A DNA stretch of 18,586 bases from Methanomassiliicoccales archaeon (lineage in GTDB: Archaea; Thermoplasmatota; Thermoplasmata; Methanomassiliicoccales; Methanomethylophilaceae): NCBI GenBank assembly GCA_900767505.1, contig CAAFZG010000157.1, positions 1 through 18,586 on the forward strand, given 5' to 3'. Numbering within the stretch: the first letter of the stretch is position 1; every line of letters begins with the position of its first letter. Positions 13,348 to 18,586 of the stretch are shown one piece after another. A program made the position numbers and the translations under genes. Below the pieces are notes generated by a model that was not told where the DNA came from, searched no databases, and saw nothing but the letters and a program-made list of their open reading frames with translations.

Positions 13348-14700
13348 TCAGAGTTTTCCAAGAGCCTCCTCGAACTCCTCTACGAAGGATTCCGCGCGTT
13401 TCTCTGCGGTATCCCTGTCCTTGGATTCTGAGTATATCCTGTATTTGGGTTCCGTACCGGACGGACGGAGAAGCACCCACCCGTCGTCGTAGTCTATCCT
13501 CAGGCCGTCCGTCCTGTTGATCGACCCATCTCTATGGTTCTCTGCGATGATGTCGGTCACGGAGGCCTTTTTATCATCCGGGCACGGGATCCCTTTCTTA
13601 ATCGTGGTGTACTTCGGAAGCTCGGAAACGAGTTCCGACAGCGATTTCCTGCTCATCGCGATCATCTCCAGCATCCTGGCCAGGCCCATGGCGCCGTCGC
13701 GGCAGTACTGGTGGTCCGCGAATATCAGTCCGCCGTTCTCCTCCCCGCCGAATATCCCCGATTCCGTCATCATGGTGCGCGCCACTATCGGGGATCCGAC
13801 CGCGGTGTAGCATATCTCGCCACCACAGGTTTCGGTGACCTCCTTCACAAGGGACGAGGTGGCCACGGTTATCATGATCCTGCCGTCCTTGCATTTTCCG
13901 AGCATGTGCTTTGCGAGGAGGGCAAGGGACACGTCGCCGCTCATATACTTCCCCTCATCCGTGACGAAGACGCATCTGTCCGCATCCCCGTCATGCGCCG
14001 CTCCGAGGTCCGCACCGGTCTCGGCGACCATCCTCTTCAGATCGGTCAGGTTGTCCTCGGTGGGTTCGCTGGGATGTCCGGGGAACTCCCCCTGGGCGTT
14101 TCCGTTGATGGTTATCGCCCTCACGCCGAGCTTCCTCAGCAGGAGAGGCGTCGTGTTGACGGATGCCCCGTTGGCGCAGTCGATGCACACCGTGAGTCCG
14201 GCGGACCTGATGAGGTCCGCATCCACCTTGGAGACGATGGAATCGACATACTGTTCCGATGCGTCGGATGCGTGGACGATGCTCCCGACCTGCCTCCACG
14301 ATACGGTTCCGACACCGTTCGCGTAGGCCTCCTCTATGGCATTCTCCTCGGCTTTCGAGCACTCGGTCCCGTCGCCGGAGATGCATTTGATGCCGTTGAA
14401 CTCGGGAGGGTTGTGGGATGCGGTTATCATGACCCCGCCCGTGACGTCGTCATGCGTCTTGACAAAGAGCTGCAGTGCGGGGGTCGGGATCATTCCGAGG
14501 TCCACTATGTCCGCGCCTGCGGACATGAGTCCGGCACAAAGGGCGCTCTTGACCATCGGCGATGTTATGCGTGTGTCGGCTGCAACGGCGATCTTCCTTC
14601 CCAATACTTCGGCCGTCGCCCTTCCCATTCCGACTGCGAGTTCGCAGCTAAGGTATTCATTGGCGATCCCGCGTACTCCGTTGGTGCCGAACATGCTCAT
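13348..14700 (-). CDS. glmM: Phosphoglucosamine mutase / phosphomannomutase family
   Basis: The protein has 450 residues from ATG 14700; an ATG at 14754 is in frame, but the conserved start is MFGTNGVRGIANE and the AT-rich promoter at 14723-14733 places transcription start at about 14703. The catalytic phosphoserine is Ser95 in GGVMITASHNPPEFNG, the metal loop is DGDADR (237-242), and the sugar loop is GEENGGLIF. The C-terminal phosphate-binding motif is LLRPSGTEPKYRIY. It moves phosphate between C6 and C1 of hexose or glucosamine phosphates, feeding nucleotide sugars. The close convergent PGI/PMI supplies its substrates (fructose-6-P derived or mannose-6-P). Archaeal members can be GlmM, ManB or both; the symbol is a best guess. 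Confidence 0.9.
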   Translation of the reverse strand: MSMFGTNGVRGIANEYLSCELAVGMGRATAEVLGRKIAVAADTRITSPMVKSALCAGLMSAGADIVDLGMIPTPALQLFVKTHDDVTGGVMITASHNPPEFNGIKCISGDGTECSKAEENAIEEAYANGVGTVSWRQVGSIVHASDASEQYVDSIVSKVDADLIRSAGLTVCIDCANGASVNTTPLLLRKLGVRAITINGNAQGEFPGHPSEPTEDNLTDLKRMVAETGADLGAAHDGDADRCVFVTDEGKYMSGDVSLALLAKHMLGKCKDGRIMITVATSSLVKEVTETCGGEICYTAVGSPIVARTMMTESGIFGGEENGGLIFADHQYCRDGAMGLARMLEMIAMSRKSLSELVSELPKYTTIKKGIPCPDDKKASVTDIIAENHRDGSINRTDGLRIDYDDGWVLLRPSGTEPKYRIYSESKDRDTAEKRAESFVEEFEEALGKL

Positions 14701-14722
14701 GAGGGGTCCGACGGCGCCGTGA

Positions 14723-14733
14723 TTCTTAATTTT
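14723..14733 (-). promoter_or_regulatory. Candidate TATA box of glmM
   Basis: On the minus strand AAAATTAAGAA is centred about 28 nt upstream of ATG 14700, with no Shine-Dalgarno between (the leader reads CGGACCCCTC before ATG). This supports leaderless translation from 14700 and not from the upstream ATG. Confidence 0.45.
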
Positions 14734-14746
14734 GACTGAAACGCTT

Positions 14747-14788
14747 CCGAACACCGGCGAAGGTATCTGCGGAAAACACAGTGTTCGG
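14747..14788. repeat. Inverted repeat upstream of glmM promoter
   Basis: CCGAACAC (14747-14754) and GTGTTCGG (14781-14788) are perfect 8-bp inverted arms separated by 26 nt. The right arm also contains the local palindrome AACACAGTGTT (14775-14785). It lies upstream of the glmM TATA box and downstream of relE. It may be a regulator site for glmM or a folded 3' end of the relBE transcript. Confidence 0.5.
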
Positions 14789-14820
14789 CAGTAGGTTTTT
14801 GAGTGTAGATGGACTGAATC

Positions 14821-15087
14821 TCAGTCGTAGACGATTGACCTGTGACCTATCTCGATGAGCAGAATCACCAATTTTCCTCTGTCGATCTGACTTATGATTC
14901 TGTAGTCTCCGATTCTGTATCTCCATAGTCCTGCTTTGTTCCCGCTCAATGCTTTTCCAGAAGCAAAAGGATCCTCTGTATCTTCAAGATGCTTGCAGAT
15001 CCAATTAAGAATCATTGTTCTTGTGAAGCGGTCCATCTTCTTCAGTTGCTTGATCGCGTCGTCGGTGTAGCAAACGGTGTACTTCAC
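14821..15087 (-). CDS. relE: RelE/ParE-family toxin
   Basis: The protein has 88 residues from GTG 15087, overlapping the antitoxin stop as GTGA. The RelE fold is seen in YTVCYTDDAIKQLKKMDR (3-20), the helices to about residue 35, then GLWRYRIGDYRIISQIDRGKLVILLIEIGHRSIVYD (53-88), the standard C-terminal beta sheet with Arg/Tyr residues. RelE toxins cleave mRNA in the ribosomal A site; ParE relatives poison gyrase, and the sequence fits RelE better (IGHR..VYD). Base composition is clearly more AT-rich than the flanking glycan genes, a sign of recent acquisition. Confidence 0.9.
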   Translation of the reverse strand: MKYTVCYTDDAIKQLKKMDRFTRTMILNWICKHLEDTEDPFASGKALSGNKAGLWRYRIGDYRIISQIDRGKLVILLIEIGHRSIVYD

Positions 15088-15308
15088 TCGTCATCACCGA
15101 ACATTTTCAAAACTTCGTCATGGGTGTAGGTCTTGGGGTTCTCAAGATATCTTTCATATGCCGCTTCTCCTACCGCGAGGTCGTATTCATCCTCTATTTT
15201 TTCGAATAGAGCTCTCTTGAACGCCTCTCCCATCGAGATTCCTGACAGTGCGGCATAGCATCTGGCGAGTTTTTCTTCTTCTTCTGTTAATCTTATGGAG
15301 AATGCCAA
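15084..15308 (-). CDS. relB: RelB-family antitoxin (RHH, DUF6290 type)
   Basis: The protein has 74 residues from TTG 15308. The first residues AFSIRLTEEEEKLARCYAAL and ISMGEAFKRALFEKIEDEY form a ribbon-helix-helix DNA-binding domain (2-40). The remaining acidic part (ERYLENPKTYTHDEVLKMFG) is the toxin-neutralising tail. GGTGAT stands a few bases before the TTG and matches the archaeal anti-Shine-Dalgarno; the nearby ATG at 15313 is out of frame. With relE, four bases overlapping, it forms a type II toxin-antitoxin operon. A 15-bp palindrome between the TATA box and the start is the likely autoregulatory operator. Confidence 0.9.
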   Translation of the reverse strand: MAFSIRLTEEEEKLARCYAALSGISMGEAFKRALFEKIEDEYDLAVGEAAYERYLENPKTYTHDEVLKMFGDDE

Positions 15309-15326
15309 CCCATCACCGATATTATG

Positions 15327-15341
15327 TAGTACATTGTACTA
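15327..15341. promoter_or_regulatory. Palindromic operator candidate of relBE
   Basis: TAGTAC-ATT-GTACTA is a perfect 6-bp inverted repeat, placed directly between the TATA-like ATTTAAAT and the relB start. This is where RelB/RHH antitoxins usually bind to repress their own promoter. Confidence 0.65.
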
Positions 15342-15348
15342 TTTAAAT
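15341..15348 (-). promoter_or_regulatory. TATA box of relBE
   Basis: ATTTAAAT (self-complementary) is centred about 36 nt upstream of the TTG start. It predicts transcription start near 15319, leaving a short leader with GGTGAT as ribosome binding site. Confidence 0.55.
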
Positions 15349-15407
15349 TATGAGTTCGTGTTCATATAAACCCATCAATCAGATTGCACTTCCGTCAGCC
15401 GTTGCGG

Positions 15408-15416
15408 TTTTATAAT
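15408..15416 (+). promoter_or_regulatory. TATA box of the GT2 glycosyltransferase gene
   Basis: TTTTATAAT predicts transcription start near 15438 and a leader of about 50 nt. Two direct repeats CGTCGGAC (15417-15424 and 15433-15440, period 16) span from the TATA box to the predicted start and could bind a regulator. Confidence 0.55.
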
Positions 15417-15445
15417 CGTCGGACCTAGTGACCGTCGGACAAGGC

Positions 15446-15462
15446 ATGCGGCGCGGCCGCAT
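15446..15462 (+). promoter_or_regulatory. Hairpin in the GT2 mRNA leader
   Basis: ATGCGGC, a 3-nt loop (GCG) and GCCGCAT form a perfect 7-bp stem in the predicted leader, 11 nt before the CGGAGGG ribosome binding site. It may affect translation or mRNA stability. Confidence 0.45.
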
Positions 15463-15486
15463 CCCGTGACAGCCGGAGGGTAGGAT

Positions 15487-16251
15487 ATGACAGGAACCTG
15501 TACGATTGTGATCCCCACATACAACGAAGAGAAGAACATCGCCAACATAGCCAAGGCGATCAGGGCCGCATATCCTGACTACAAGATCCTTTTCATGGAT
15601 GACAACTCCACGGACAGGACCCGTGAGGAGGCCGAGGCCCTCAACGACCCGCTTCTGACATTCCACGTCCGCGATCCTGCCAAGAGAGGTCTCGGAGCAT
15701 CCGTCCTCGAGGGATTCACCATCGCCGACACAGATTATGCGATGTGCATGGACTGCGATTTCCAGCACCCTGTGTCCGCACTCGGCGGAATCGTGGCGCA
15801 GATGGACGCAGGCGCGGACCTCTGCGTCGGATGGAGGACCAGCAGGATGTCCATGGGATTCAAGAGGGCTGCCGGTTCCGAACTGGTCGAGCTGTTCTGC
15901 AAGTTCTTCTTCAAGCTCCACGGGAAGCAGACCACCAAGGACATGATGAGCGGTCTGTTCGCCATACGCTGCGACGTGTTCAGGCAGGAGATCCTCGACA
16001 ACTGGGACAGCCTGGAGCTCCGCGGATGGAAGGTCCTGATGGATCTCCTCAAATTCTCCGACAGGAAGCTGGACATCCGCTACTTCAGATACGATTTCGG
16101 AACCAGGGCGGAGGGCGAGTCGCATCTCAACCCCAAGGTCCCCATAATGACGTTCCACCAGCTGTGGGGCTTCGGGAAGTTCACCGCCAAGATCATCGCG
16201 AAGCTGTACCACGTGGACTATTACGAGATGTACCCCGCCGAGAAGAAGTGA
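15487..16251 (+). CDS. Dolichol-phosphate mannosyltransferase-like GT2 glycosyltransferase
   Basis: The protein has 254 residues with ATG 15487 behind GGAGGGTAGG. The GT2/DPM1 blocks are TIVIPTYNEEKNIANI (6-21), KILFMDDNSTDRT (33-45), RGLGASVLEGF (67-77) and the metal/nucleotide motif DCDFQHP (89-95: Asp89, Asp91). The acceptor-side segment KQTTKDMMSGLFAIRCDVF (147-165) is followed by ELRGWKVLMDLL (177-188). Known relatives transfer mannose (or glucose) from GDP-/UDP-sugar to dolichol phosphate, making the lipid donor for protein glycosylation. There is no C-terminal membrane segment, so it is the soluble, membrane-associated type. The gene is followed by a hairpin. The sugar specificity is inferred. 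Confidence 0.9.
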   Translation: MTGTCTIVIPTYNEEKNIANIAKAIRAAYPDYKILFMDDNSTDRTREEAEALNDPLLTFHVRDPAKRGLGASVLEGFTIADTDYAMCMDCDFQHPVSALGGIVAQMDAGADLCVGWRTSRMSMGFKRAAGSELVELFCKFFFKLHGKQTTKDMMSGLFAIRCDVFRQEILDNWDSLELRGWKVLMDLLKFSDRKLDIRYFRYDFGTRAEGESHLNPKVPIMTFHQLWGFGKFTAKIIAKLYHVDYYEMYPAEKK

Positions 16252-16268
16252 TGTCGGTCCCCTCATCA

Positions 16269-16291
16269 CCCTATGGTGCATTCCCATAGGG
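16269..16291 (+). terminator. Stem-loop after the GT2 gene
   Basis: CCCTATGG and CCATAGGG form a perfect 8-bp stem with a 7-nt loop (TGCATTC), 17 nt after the stop and before the promoter of the zinc-ribbon gene. Confidence 0.6.
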
Positions 16292-16310
16292 GAACCTTTC
16301 GTAATTTAGG

Positions 16311-16317
16311 TTATATA
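16311..16317 (+). promoter_or_regulatory. TATA box of zinc-ribbon/aEF1B operon
   Basis: TTATATA is centred 26 nt upstream of ATG 16340. The predicted transcription start coincides with the start codon, so the zinc-ribbon mRNA should be leaderless. Confidence 0.6.
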
Positions 16318-16339
16318 GGAGAATACTAATCGGTTCATC

Positions 16340-16507
16340 ATGGCAGCCGATAAAATATGCTCTTCCTGTGGTAAGAGGCTGGTTGGCAAGGCAAATACTT
16401 TCTTCAAGTGCCCCCGCTGCGGTGAGTACGAGATTGGAAGGTGCTCCAACTGCCGTGACCAGGGTGTATCCTACGAGTGCAAGAAATGCGGATTCATCGG
16501 ACCGTGA
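16340..16507 (+). CDS. Four-CxxC zinc-ribbon small protein (COG2888/HVO_2753-like)
   Basis: The protein has 55 residues. It contains four CxxC knuckles: Cys7-Cys10, Cys24-Cys27, Cys35-Cys38 and Cys46-Cys49, arranged as two zinc sites, in MAADKICSSCGKRLVGKANT and what follows, ending GFIGP. This is the archaeal small zinc-finger family predicted to bind RNA and act in translation; a haloarchaeal member (HVO_2753) is a structurally studied zinc micro-protein. It is commonly encoded directly before aEF1B, as here (9 nt gap), which supports the assignment. It begins at a predicted leaderless ATG, while the following gene has an internal GGAATCC-type weak site, so the two are probably translationally linked. 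Confidence 0.9.
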   Translation: MAADKICSSCGKRLVGKANTFFKCPRCGEYEIGRCSNCRDQGVSYECKKCGFIGP

Positions 16508-16516
16508 GGAATCCAG

Positions 16517-16786
16517 ATGGGACAGATTGCAGCAGCTTACGACCTCATGCCCGAGAGCACCGAGGTCGATCTTGACAATGTGATCAACCAGCTCTCTGGA
16601 GTTCTCCCCGCAGGGGTCAAGCTTCTCGAGACAAAGATCCTCCCCGTCGCCTTCGGACTCATGAAGGTCAACGCAGGGTTCCTGATCGACGACACCGACG
16701 AAGAGGTCGGTGGAAAGCTCGAGCATGCACTTAGCTCCATCGCCGGTATCGAGAACGTCGAGTGCGTCTCGAACACCGTCGTCTGA
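16517..16786 (+). CDS. ef1b: Translation elongation factor aEF1B (EF-1 beta)
   Basis: The protein has 89 residues, the full size of archaeal aEF1B. It has a ferredoxin-like guanine nucleotide exchange domain: GQIAAAYDLMPESTEVDLDN at the N-terminus, the central LPAGVKLLETKILPVAFGLM (30-49, the family's I.P.AFGL block that inserts towards the nucleotide site of EF-1A), then FLIDDTDEEVGGKLEHAL and the end GIENVECVSNTVV. It reloads aEF1A with GTP. The gene follows the zinc ribbon in one unit and is followed by a hairpin with a GCGA loop 15 nt after the stop. Confidence 0.95.
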   Translation: MGQIAAAYDLMPESTEVDLDNVINQLSGVLPAGVKLLETKILPVAFGLMKVNAGFLIDDTDEEVGGKLEHALSSIAGIENVECVSNTVV

Positions 16787-16800
16787 GTAAGGTACAAAAC

Positions 16801-16816
16801 GTGGGGGCGACCCCAC
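16801..16816 (+). terminator. GNRA-loop hairpin after aEF1B
   Basis: GTGGGG, a GCGA tetraloop and CCCCAC form a perfect 6-bp stem with a very stable GNRA-type loop, 14 nt after the aEF1B stop. There is no T-run beyond ATCCTT. It is a likely 3'-end hairpin. Confidence 0.55.
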
Positions 16817-16827
16817 ATCCTTAACCA

Positions 16828-16852
16828 ACGCCGCCTGTGGCGTGATACAGGC
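16828..16852 (+). promoter_or_regulatory. Two mutually exclusive hairpins before the DUF89 gene
   Basis: ACGCC (16828-16832) can pair with GGCGT (16839-16843). Alternatively GCCTGT (16833-16838) can pair with ACAGGC (16847-16852). The stems overlap, so only one can form at a time. They lie 18 nt before the DUF89 start codon, a place suitable for a small switch or attenuator, but short stems like these also arise by chance. Confidence 0.3.
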
Positions 16853-16870
16853 TTCATTCTGGTGTTTCAA

Positions 16871-17758
16871 ATGAGATTCGATGCTGATTGTGCTCCGTGT
16901 CTCATGAAAAGGGTCCTTTTCCAGTCCCGTCTGGTCGGCAACGGGCGCGAGTTCGAGGCTGTGAAATCCACTGCGGACGTGTTCTCCGCCATGATGGACC
17001 CCGGCATGAGATCGGTCGAGATCGCCACAGAGGTCCACCGCCGCGCGTACGAGGCAGTGGGCTCGGAGGACCCGTATTACGATCTGAAGGTCAGAGCCGA
17101 TGAAGTGGCCGAACCGTTCATGACCGCACTGGACGATGCCGTGAAGGCATCGGACGATCCGCTCAGGGCAGCGGTGATGGCCGCCGTTGTCGGCAACATA
17201 ATGGACTTCGGGGCGGGAACGGCGATAAGCGACCCGGACGAGTTCATGGGAGTCTTCGACGGGATGATGGCGCAGGGCCTGGGTCACGACGACATCGATG
17301 CCATGAGGGCGGTCCTGGACAAGGTCCCCGGAGTTGTATATATCTTCGACAACTGCGGCGAATCCCAGCTGGACAAGGTTCTGATCAGGCAGCTTCGCCG
17401 CATGGGCAAGCGTGTTGTGGGAGTCGTCCGCGGAGCACCGATCCTCAACGACGTGACGATGCAGGATGCCGAGCGCATCGGTCTCGACAGGGAGATGGAC
17501 AGGATAGTCACCACCGGCAAGTTCTACATCGGCGTCGACTGGAACGATGTCCCCGACGATATGGCCGAGGAGATCTCCCGCTGCGGGTTCATACTGGCGA
17601 AGGGGATGGCCAACTACGAAGCATCATCCGATTTCGACCTCCCGGTGCCGATAGCGCACATCCTAAGGACCAAATGCGTCCCCGTGGCCAGGTCGCTGGG
17701 CGTGGGAACGGAGCTGAACGTGCTGAAGGTCAGGATGCCCGGAGGCGGGAACCGATGA
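16871..17758 (+). CDS. DUF89 / damage-control phosphatase family (ARMT1-like)
   Basis: The protein has 295 residues from ATG 16871, which gives the family start MRFDADCAPCLMKR (CxxC with Cys7, Cys10); an in-frame GTG at 16862 would add three residues. The metal/phosphate blocks are VVGNIMDFG (106-114, Asn109, Asp112), YIFDNCGE (157-164, Asp160, Asn161), RGAPILNDVT (188-197) and ILAKGMANYE (241-250). DUF89 enzymes are metal-dependent phosphatases that remove toxic or misplaced sugar and cofactor phosphates. The gene overlaps by ATGA the sugar nucleotidyltransferase gene, so a role in cleaning sugar phosphates in that pathway is plausible. No distinct TATA box is evident upstream. Confidence 0.9.
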   Translation: MRFDADCAPCLMKRVLFQSRLVGNGREFEAVKSTADVFSAMMDPGMRSVEIATEVHRRAYEAVGSEDPYYDLKVRADEVAEPFMTALDDAVKASDDPLRAAVMAAVVGNIMDFGAGTAISDPDEFMGVFDGMMAQGLGHDDIDAMRAVLDKVPGVVYIFDNCGESQLDKVLIRQLRRMGKRVVGVVRGAPILNDVTMQDAERIGLDREMDRIVTTGKFYIGVDWNDVPDDMAEEISRCGFILAKGMANYEASSDFDLPVPIAHILRTKCVPVARSLGVGTELNVLKVRMPGGGNR

Positions 17759-18586
17759 CGAAGGTGAAGCAGGCGGTCATCATGGTCGGCGGCAAGGGGA
17801 CGAGACTCCTTCCGCTGACGGAGACGCGTCCGAAGCCCGTTCTGCCCGTGGCCGACCGTCCCTGCATATGGTATCTGCTGAGGTCCATGGCCAGGGCAGG
17901 CATCGAAGAGGTCATCCTGGCTTGCGGATACAAGCCCGGGATGATGGAGGTTCTCGGGGACGGAAGCGATCTCGGGATCCATATAGAGTATTCTTATGAG
18001 GACGAGCCCCGCGGCACCGGAGGGGCGATAAAGCTTGTCGAGGACAGGCTGGACGAGACGTTCGTAGCCGCCAACGGCGATGTGTTCGCCGACTTGGACG
18101 TGGCAGGGGAGATCGCCACTCATATCAGGACGGGGGCGGAGATCACGGATCTGCTGATTCCAGTGGACAATCCCTGCGATTATGGGATCGCCTGCGTGGA
18201 CGACGATCTGAGGATCACGGCGTTCAAGGACAAGCCGAAGCCGGAAGAGGTCTTTTCCAATCTGATAAACGCAGGCGTCTATGTGGTCCAGAGATCTGCC
18301 ATAGAGCTGGTGCCCGAGGACACCTTCTTCGATTTCTCGATGGACCTTATCCCGAAGGTCATCGCCGAGGGCAGAAGGGTGCAGGGACACAGGCTGGACG
18401 GGCTCTGGATGGATGTCGGGAGGCCGCATGACCTTCTGAGGGCCAATCTATGTGTCGCCGAGTCGGAGTTCGGTTCGGAAGGTCCCGGGACGGCATCCGG
18501 ATGCAGGCGCGAAGGCGTGACCTATGTGGGGCCCGGTTCAGAGGTCCTGGATTCGAACGTAACGTCGTCATCAGTGTCCGGGGGAT
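17755..18586 (+). CDS. Sugar-1-phosphate nucleotidyltransferase (NDP-sugar pyrophosphorylase), 3'-truncated
   Basis: At least 277 residues are present; the frame runs open through the end of the window. The N-terminus has the pyrophosphorylase signature GGKGTRLLPLTETRPKP (12-28). Further blocks are EDEPRGTGGAI (81-91), the catalytic metal motif AANGDVF (104-110, Asp108), FKDKPKPEEVFSNLINAGVY in the substrate domain, and LDGLWMDVGRPHDLLRANL. From about residue 245 (YVGPGSEVLDSNVTSSSVSG) a left-handed beta-helix hexapeptide domain begins, cut by the edge. It joins NTP and sugar-1-phosphate, making for example GDP-mannose, UDP-GlcNAc or dTDP-glucose; which one is not decided by the sequence. ATG 17755 overlaps the DUF89 stop. 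Confidence 0.92.
   Translation, partial: MTKVKQAVIMVGGKGTRLLPLTETRPKPVLPVADRPCIWYLLRSMARAGIEEVILACGYKPGMMEVLGDGSDLGIHIEYSYEDEPRGTGGAIKLVEDRLDETFVAANGDVFADLDVAGEIATHIRTGAEITDLLIPVDNPCDYGIACVDDDLRITAFKDKPKPEEVFSNLINAGVYVVQRSAIELVPEDTFFDFSMDLIPKVIAEGRRVQGHRLDGLWMDVGRPHDLLRANLCVAESEFGSEGPGTASGCRREGVTYVGPGSEVLDSNVTSSSVSGG

Noticed and set aside
12276..13361. Minus-strand open frame opposite PGI/PMI (361 codons)
   Set aside because: It is antisense to the isomerase, with Arg/His-rich low-quality protein and no recognisable domain.
13534..14739. Plus-strand open frame opposite glmM (401 codons)
   Set aside because: It is antisense to a complete phosphohexomutase with all catalytic motifs; no support for a second gene.

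Overview
The window looks like a contig from a methanogen-related euryarchaeon, most likely Methanomassiliicoccales (Thermoplasmata, gut/rumen type). This rests on archaeal-only genes: P0/P1 ribosomal stalk proteins, primase large subunit, aEF1B with its zinc-ribbon neighbour, Fap7, a CDP-alcohol phosphotransferase of the archaetidylinositol phosphate synthase type, and the archaeal 4-phosphopantoate--beta-alanine ligase. Supporting signs are moderately high GC, TGA as the stop of almost every gene (one TAA, one TAG), and TATA boxes about 25 nt upstream of first-gene start codons. The lineage is an inference; no rRNA or methanogenesis gene is present. The first 20 bases are an Illumina adapter remnant and not genomic DNA.

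Layout. (1) 23-599: end of ribosomal protein P0 (uL10), then stalk protein P1 (rpl12). (2) 667-1744: a short ribbon-helix-helix regulator overlapping a divergent FtsZ-like GTPase gene, an arrangement like haloarchaeal cdrS-ftsZ2. (3) 1732-2460 (-): trmJ-like tRNA methyltransferase. (4) 2609-6703: a tight five-gene run: phosphopantothenate pathway ligase, S-adenosylhomocysteinase, PfkB-family (nucleoside?) kinase, Fap7 adenylate kinase, membrane CDP-alcohol phosphotransferase. Two junctions overlap as CTGA and TTGA, implying non-ATG starts. (5) 6706-9462 (-): primase large subunit priL and a radical SAM protein with a C-terminal helix-hairpin-helix. (6) 9650-11008: malic enzyme with a palindromic leader. 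(7) 11009-11469: a low-density stretch with a strong hairpin, tandem 17-bp repeats and a 57-codon internally deleted remnant of an AAA_14/DUF4143 ATPase. (8) 11470-13343: two overlapping SIS-domain genes. The second is a bifunctional phosphoglucose/phosphomannose isomerase and the first is a degenerate paralog. Convergent to them is glmM-type phosphohexomutase. (9) 14821-15308 (-): an AT-richer relBE toxin-antitoxin pair with a palindromic operator candidate. (10) 15487-16251: dolichol-phosphate-mannose-synthase-like GT2. (11) 16340-16786: four-CxxC zinc ribbon and aEF1B. (12) 16871-18586: DUF89 phosphatase overlapping by ATGA a sugar-1-phosphate nucleotidyltransferase that runs off the end.

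Functional themes: sugar-phosphate interconversion and activation feeding glycans (PGI/PMI, phosphohexomutase, nucleotidyltransferase, DPM1-like transferase), translation (P0/P1, aEF1B, TrmJ, Fap7), and SAM by-product recycling (SAHH plus possible nucleoside kinase). The most novel-looking item is the SIS tandem pair. By ungapped alignment the two proteins have lost complementary parts of the PGI/PMI active site, which suggests an obligate heteromeric isomerase or a regulatory pseudo-subunit.
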